Assembly: GCF_000002865.3 (NCBI RefSeq)
Contig: NW_001865048.1
Span: forward strand, 1,011,752-1,075,751
DNA: 64,000 bases
Source of the DNA: Monosiga brevicollis MX1
Taxonomy: Eukaryota > Opisthokonta > Choanoflagellata > Craspedida > Salpingoecidae
Reading direction: 5' to 3'
Each line of letters starts with the position of its first letter. Position 1 is the stretch's first letter. Both the position numbers and the translations under genes were made by a program. A model generated the notes under the pieces. The model was not told where the DNA came from. It was given only the letters and a program-made list of their open reading frames with translations, and made no database searches. Below, in pieces: positions 58,787 to 64,000 of this stretch.

Positions 58787-61079
58787 TCAATTGTACATGT
58801 CATCATCATCAATGTCGTCCTGGCCCATGTCCTCGGGCCCTGTGGTGGCACCCGACATGCCACCGCTAAACCCGGACCCCGAGGTGACACAATCAAGCAG
58901 GGTGAATGAGGATTGGCTTGAGCCCGAGAAGTCCAAGACAAGCATCTCGATGGAGCGACAACATACAACATGCTGGCAAGATTTGCCAGGTCGGGTGCCT
59001 CGCCAGACGCCGCTGCACCGGTCCCGCCTTGTTGCATGGCTGCAAAGCTGAGTGGGTCCCAAACAGGAAATGAATGAAGACAGAAGCCACAGGTCTGGTA
59101 ACCAACCTCGTGAGCGGTGTGAAATACCCGGCTTACATGTTGTTCAGCATATCGGACATGGCCGGGGCTGGGGCAGCCGACGACTGCGAGCGCGCCAAAG
59201 ATTCGGTTAGATTCGGGAAAAAAAAATGTTGGTAGAGTGAGGCATCTTTTGCTTTGCTTTGCTTTTATTCCTTTTCGTGATTGTCTCACCTGCGATGAAC
59301 GAGTCGGCTCGCGTGGGGCTGGTGCAGCGCGAGGGGACTGCGCCGCTTCGCGTGTGGGCTGCCCTGCCCCACCCTCGGTTGGCGCCGAGGCGCCTTGGGA
59401 ATTCTGATTCAAAAGCCCTGACAAAGCATCGCCCACACCCGGCTGACCCATGAGATTTTGTGCCATGGCTGCCATCCCTGGGTTGCTGAGCAGGTTCTGG
59501 GCCATGGACCCAAAACCCGGGTTATTGAGAAGATTCTGAAGACCTCCACTACCACCGAGACCAGCGAGCAACTGCCCACGCAAGAGAATCAGGTGTGACA
59601 TGGCACAGGGGCAAACAAAGAGTGAGCTTTTTGCAATGGTCTTCAGTTGGGAAGGCGCGCCCCAAGCACAAGACATCCTGCCTCCACATAAGACGCACAT
59701 TGCCCAAGGGATTCGCAGGAGCAGATGTGCCACTCGGGCCGGAGGCCGACGTGCTGCCTCCGCGCGGAACATCGCGGTTGCTGGTACTGGTTGAACTGGA
59801 AGCGGCTGCGGCAGTTGCGCCCGGCACCTGAGTCTGATCCTAAGATCAAGCCCCAAAAGCAAACCGCAACATCTGAAAATGAAAAAAAGGCATCTGCGTG
59901 GGGGGAAGGGGCGGGGGCCAAGCAAGAAGCCGTGTTGAGCGAGTCTTTGCCTCACCCGTAGCGTAGTCAGCCGAGCCTGGACGGATGGGTCAATCACCAC
60001 AGCCTAACCACAAGAACCACGCAAGCGAGGCACAAAGCGTGTGGGCATTTGAGCGACTGCAATGGGGGTAGCTTGGCAACCAACACAAGGAAGTTTGGAG
60101 CTGGCGCTTGGTTTGAGGGCGGGAGCCATTGTTTGAAACTTACGCGCTCTAGGAAGGCAATGGCTTCGGCTTGGCGCTCCATGCTGGTCAGGGCGTCGGC
60201 AGCTCGGGTCATGGCTCGCACGTAGTGCGGGTCCAATGCGAGCGCACGCTGGCAATCGTCAAACGCCTCTTGATTGTGCTTTAGCCGCAAGCGAGCCAAG
60301 GCGCTAACGACGAGGACAGCAGCAACACAATGAGCATCGGCAGCTCGAGCGAAACACCAGGTCGAGCGCAAAACCAGAATGGGCATGGAGTGCAGACCGG
60401 TTGCAGTAGTAGGTGGCGTCTTCGCTACAACGCAAAGCTTGCGAGTAGCTCTCGATGGCAGCATCATAGTCATGGTCCCGCACTTGCTCGTTGCCTAAAC
60501 AACATTGCGAAGCAACGCATGTCACCGCGGGTCGTGAGGCGTCGTGCCATCTGAGACACGAGGAAGTCCGACGAGATGCAGAACAGCGACGGGTATCGTC
60601 AGTGTTGCTTGCAAACCTTGGGTTTTGAAGGCTTCGGCGCGTGTACGGGCCTCGGCCTCGTCCGTGGGGATGCTTGAGAAACGGCCAACAACAGGCTGCA
60701 GATCGATCATCTCAGCAAGCTGTGTACTAGCCGCAACGTCGGGCAGGTCATAAGCAGCCTGCAAGCATTGAACCGCCACTGATAGGCGAGAGCCGTCACA
60801 GACACCAAGTGAGTTGTGGTCAGCATTGAACCTGTCCCCCGCCCCGACCAATCGCCTTCCAAACGACCAGATGGCAAGCACCCCCGGCGGGCTCCAGCCA
60901 TCGACTTGATCAGCGTGCCCAAGACAGCGCTCCCCCTACCCCCTACCCCCCACAAGCACGCAAGTACCTTGAAGAGACTGCGCATCCTCTGGATTCACGT
61001 TCCCCAAGCGCTCTGCATCCGCGAGGAGATAATTGGCCACCAGCTGAGCCAACGCCTGCTTCTCCGCCCGCCACGCCAT
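58787..61079 (-). CDS. SGTA: Small glutamine-rich TPR co-chaperone (SGT/SGTA)
   Basis: SGT hands tail-anchored and mislocalised membrane proteins between Hsp70, BAG6/Get4-Get5 and TRC40. The start at 61079 gives the N-terminal dimerisation region (MAWRAEKQALAQLVANYLLA). TPR1 begins GNEQVRDHDYDAAIESYSQA (about 60.45 kb) with YYCNRSA, then NQEAFDDCQRALALDPHYVR (TPR2, about 60.25 kb) and ALTSMERQAEAIAFLER (TPR3, about 60.16 kb). The C-terminal region has repeated NPGF/NPGM motifs (LLNNPGFGSMAQNLLSNPGM), as in SGTA. The tail, stop 58787-58789, is Gly/Ser-rich and ends in an acidic run (GQDDIDDDDMYN), in place of the Gln-rich, RSQIRSRT-type end of human SGTA. It converges with CPI1 across a 166-bp spacer. 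Confidence 0.9.
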
Positions 61080-61817
61080 GATGCTCTTGTTCTCTCGACG
61101 ATCAGCTCTCCCGCAAAATGAAGTTTTTCTCTCTCTCACATGTCTTTCTTCTTTATCTCTCTCAAGCTCTCTCTCTCTTTTTCTTTCTCTGTTGTTGCTT
61201 TTCTTCTTTCTGGTTCTTTTTGTTAGTTGTTCAAGCAAGGTGTTAAGTACGTCAGCTTGATGTGTCTGATGGTTGTGTGTGTCTGTGTGTATGCCGCCTC
61301 ATGTTGTCCGAGTTGGTGCCACCATGCGGGGCGTAATGTGGCAAGGAGATTGCATTTCTCACGCCCCTCGCCCTTGACCATGAGGCATACACGGGTGATC
61401 GAGACTGAACAAAACAAAGAAGCGGATGGATGGAAAGAGGACTGGGTTGGATGATCGGGGATAAAGGTAGCCGGGTCGAACGATCCACGCCTGGACACAC
61501 GGCACGCAAACCCCGACCCAAACGAGTAAGATTCACAACAGCACGGTAAGCGCTCGGAACCAAAAGTCATTCATCCGTCACAGAAGACGAGTGGAGAGCA
61601 TAGGATACAGAGCAGAATCTGTAAAACAACTTGGACAACAGAGTGTGAAGAAACACCGAAAAAAAAACACACGCCACCACAAAAACCAATAATCGGGTTG
61701 CACAACAAGTCGACTGCACAACGGGTCGACTACACAAAGAGCCAACATGTCCTCGTGGCCACGAGGACATGCGGTGGACATGCCACATGTGGGCAGATAA
61801 ACTGGGGCCGCCAAGAC
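61080..61817. promoter_or_regulatory. 5' region of SGT with CT tracts; 3' flank of ARPC5
   Basis: Between two - strand genes. CT-rich tracts at about 61127-61140 and 61155-61195 lie immediately upstream of the SGT start. Small open frames here lack any domain and are not called. Confidence 0.45.
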
Positions 61818-62599
61818 TCAGACGGTGTGACGGTCCGACATGACGCGCACAACAGAGCCCAGGCCAACCTTGTCCACCAGCTGCCAAGAGCAAGCGCACT
61901 CGTGAGCCCAAAGCAAGTGTAAGCCCATCGGCCAAGCGCCCAGGCAAATGGTGGCCATTTCAGACATACATGCTTGTGGAAGGTCAAAAGGGCGGCACTG
62001 TACGCCTCATCGGGCGTTTCCATGCCCTTGTACACGTACTTCATCATCACGTCACATTCCTCCTGCGCCAGACAGACCGAGCAAGAGCAGTAGCAGCAAG
62101 AATCAGCCGGCCGCCTGGTCACCCGTTCGGCTGGCAAGCCAGAGAAAATGGTGATGCTGCTGGGGCAGCTCAAGAAATCAGCACGTACATCAGAAAGTTG
62201 CTTGACAGTCGGGCCAATGTCGGCCTGCTTCATGCTGCTCACCACATCCAAAACCGTACGCAAGTTCTCGTTCTGGCGGCGAGGCAAAAATACAACAGAA
62301 ACCATGAGATCCCACGGTGTGTGAATGCCGACGCTCTTCAACCACACGAGCCGAGCAGCCGTCCTCGGCAGCCGACGAACCTTGACGGCCATGTCAGCAG
62401 TGCCTTGAGGAGGGTTCTCAAGGGCCTTGTGAAGGGCACCAGCATAGTCCTTGGAGCTGATCAGGGTGCGGACCGCGTTGGAACGCTGCGAGACCTCGCT
62501 GGCAAGATCAACATTGAGGGTTTCATCGGTAAAGTTGTCCTCGTCAAACGCATCAACGTTGACCTTGCGGAAACCAGTGTTGCTCGTGTTCTTCGACAT
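61818..62599 (-). CDS. ARPC5: Arp2/3 complex subunit 5 (ARPC5, p16-Arc)
   Basis: A subunit of the actin-nucleating Arp2/3 complex. The start at 62599 gives MSKNTSNTGFRKVNVDAFDE, nearly the human N-terminus, then SSKDYAGALHKALENPPQGT. After an intron comes NLRTVLDVVSSMKQADIGPT, then EECDVMMKYVYKGMETPDEA and a last exon LVDKVGLGSVVRVMSDRHTV with stop 61818-61820. All four exons splice with clear GT-AG borders and the protein is full length for the family (about 150 residues). It is divergent from Munc18, with a 979-bp spacer. Confidence 0.95.
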
Positions 62600-63578
62600 G
62601 GCTATTGGTTCTAAAATGGCAGTTGAAGCAAAGTCCACACGCCCTGCACATGCAACACGATGCATGAGGCAGAACCCCCTCGACACTGCATCGAGCAGCT
62701 TCCAAAACACCACCCGTCCTAAACTGAGAGGGCGCGCGGCAAGCCCCTACCACCTCTCCCACTGAAGGGCTTGCCCCCCCGCTCTTTCTCATACTCCAGT
62801 AGTATCCCTCCCGGTCCACCTGTCCCGTTAACAGGACGCTGCTCGCCGCCCGCCGCCGAGCACGCGAGCGCGCGCGCGCGATGAATTCAGTGCACTGAAC
62901 GAACCTGGCGCCAACTTGGAAGAAAACTACAACACAACAGCTGTTGACAACGACGTTCGTAGCGGCAAATCAATGGAAATGATTTGGCAGTGTTTACCTG
63001 GTCAAATCTATTCAAAAAGACCCTCTGTGTATAAAATTGGAGGTGCTGTGTTTAGAAACAACAAAGTCAATGGAATAGCTGTCTCAAACGCCTGTTCTGG
63101 ACAATTGACGCCAGGTTGGTCTGGGACAGATGAAATCGTCGCGCGCTCGCTCTCTGTCTCTCTCAAAGTGGCAGCCGGTCGTCAGTGGCACGGCTCCCGT
63201 CTTGGCTGAGCATGTGTCAATGGCATTATTTTTATGTGTAGTGTGTGGCATGTGCTCCGGACCTTGGCTCAATCGTGCCTTTGCGGCTGCCCACAACGCT
63301 TGTTCTTAGGAAAGCTTCTGGAGTCTTTCAGGCACACCGCCTCTTGCGCCCTCACGCCCGCCCACCTCGACCGATTCATCGGTGCCCAGCCAATCATCTC
63401 CGTGGTAGGTGAGGCGCCGTAGCATGCGTCTGCATTGGCATGAGACTGGTTGTGTTGTGCGCTTTGCGTGACAGAGCTGGAAGTCTCGGCGTCAGTCGCG
63501 TTGCACAAGCTCGCACTCACGGCGTCTGCCCGTCGTCCGCTCGCGGCCATGTACTGCAATTGGTGACAGACAGCTATC
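62600..63578. promoter_or_regulatory. Divergent 5' region of ARPC5 and Munc18
   Basis: Two genes start outward from this spacer. It contains a small candidate inverted-repeat element, an alternating CG stretch near 62865-62880 and a CT tract at about 63149-63166. No exon is supported; open frames in the middle start without a good ATG context and lie inside the candidate element. Confidence 0.4.
62902..63117. mobile_element. Candidate small non-autonomous element with inverted ends (MITE-like)
   Basis: A left end AACCTGGCGCCAA (62902-62914) and a right end TTGACGCCAGGTT (63105-63117) are inverted repeats with one mismatch in 13, and weaker pairing continues inward for a few bases. The 216-bp interior is visibly richer in A and T than its flanks. 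No clear target-site duplication is seen, and no other copy was noticed in the window, so this is tentative. Confidence 0.35.
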
Positions 63579-64000
63579 ATGTCGCTCAAGAGTGCCGTCA
63601 AAACGGTTTTAACCAACGTAAGAAGACGGAAAGAAGAAACCGTGTTTCAGTCTTGCTGCATCCAACCACGCCACCTCATCATGTGCCGCCACTGTCCCAC
63701 CAGTCCTTGCGCAGCGTTGCCGATGGCGGGGACTGGAAAGTGCTGGTCGTGGACAAGCCAGCCCTGCGCATGATTTCCGAGTGCGCGCGAATGTCCGAGA
63801 TTCTCGACCTTGGCGTCACTGTTGTGGAAGATGTCTCCAAGCAGCGCAAGGTCCTGCCTCAGTTCCACGGCGTCTACTTTATTGAGCCCACGGAAGAGGT
63901 GCGATAGACGACAATGTTTTCCCTGGAAAACGTGAGAGCTCTAGCCTTGCCGTCTCATCTCCGAAAATATCCCCCTCCGAAAAAACAATGTTCGCTTGCA
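63579..64000 (+). CDS. Munc18/Sec1 (STXBP-like) SM protein, first two exons only
   Basis: SM proteins bind syntaxins and control SNARE-driven membrane fusion at the plasma membrane. Exon 1 starts at 63579 (MSLKSAVKTVLTN) and ends at a GTAAGA donor. Exon 2, about 63701-63898, has GDWKVLVVDKPALRMISECA followed by MSEILDLGVTVVEDVSKQRK and FHGVYFIEPTEE, aligning with the STXBP1 N-terminus (the region that forms domain 1 and contacts syntaxin), and ends at a GTGCG donor. The rest of the gene lies beyond the window. Choice of exon 2 acceptor (CCACCAG) keeps the frame. Confidence 0.88.

Overview
The window is a gene-dense piece of a unicellular eukaryote nuclear genome. Genes are split by many short spliceosomal introns, mostly about 60-300 nt with GT-AG ends. 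Intergenic spaces are short, base composition is moderately GC-rich, and simple repeats are abundant. Gene content is opisthokont-like: a DOCK-C Rho-family GEF, a BAR-PH-RhoGAP protein, SMARCC, an Ariadne RBR ligase, ARPC5, a hormone-sensitive lipase, Munc18, and the flagellar dynein assembly factor DNAAF3. Together with a plant-type sterol enzyme (CPI1) this suggests a choanoflagellate such as Monosiga. That organism call is inference from gene content and gene style, not from a marker gene.

Layout, left to right: an unrecognised + gene (403-1598, probably missing its 5' end); a large DOCK6/7/8-like gene on - (2375 to about 14439); a secreted TIM-barrel glycosidase-like gene on - (15237-18744); an (AC)n tract and assembly gap (18853-19387); DNAAF3 on - (19417-22039); SMARCC/SWI3 on + (22764-28671); an Ariadne-type RBR E3 ligase on + (29920-32971); a bacterial-type L-threonine 3-dehydrogenase with a mitochondrial-like presequence on - (33458-35959); a membrane-anchored histidine phosphatase on + (37575-39525); a GRAF-like BAR-PH-RhoGAP gene on - (39779-43593); hormone-sensitive lipase on + (44343-48008); lysosomal beta-mannosidase on - (48355-53426); an unrecognised type I membrane protein on - (54355-56697); cycloeucalenol cycloisomerase on + (57156-58620); SGT co-chaperone on - (58787-61079); ARPC5 on - (61818-62599); and the first exons of Munc18 on + (63579 onward).

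The genes do not form one pathway. Loose themes are actin and Rho-GTPase control (DOCK, GRAF-like RhoGAP, ARPC5), membrane traffic and protein targeting (Munc18, SGT), lipid and sterol metabolism (HSL, CPI1), glycan degradation (beta-mannosidase, glycosidase-like protein), chromatin (SMARCC), ubiquitin (RBR) and flagellum assembly (DNAAF3).

The observations most worth following are: a cycloartenol-pathway enzyme in an opisthokont-like genome; a hormone-sensitive lipase that lacks the regulatory insert of the mammalian enzyme; an MDR-type threonine dehydrogenase where animals use an SDR-type enzyme; GA/CT tracts in almost every spacer that holds a gene 5' end but in none of the five convergent spacers; a 20-bp tandem duplication lying across a 5' splice site; and a small AT-rich element with imperfect terminal inverted repeats. 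No CRISPR array, rRNA, convincing tRNA, LTR element or virus-derived element was found.
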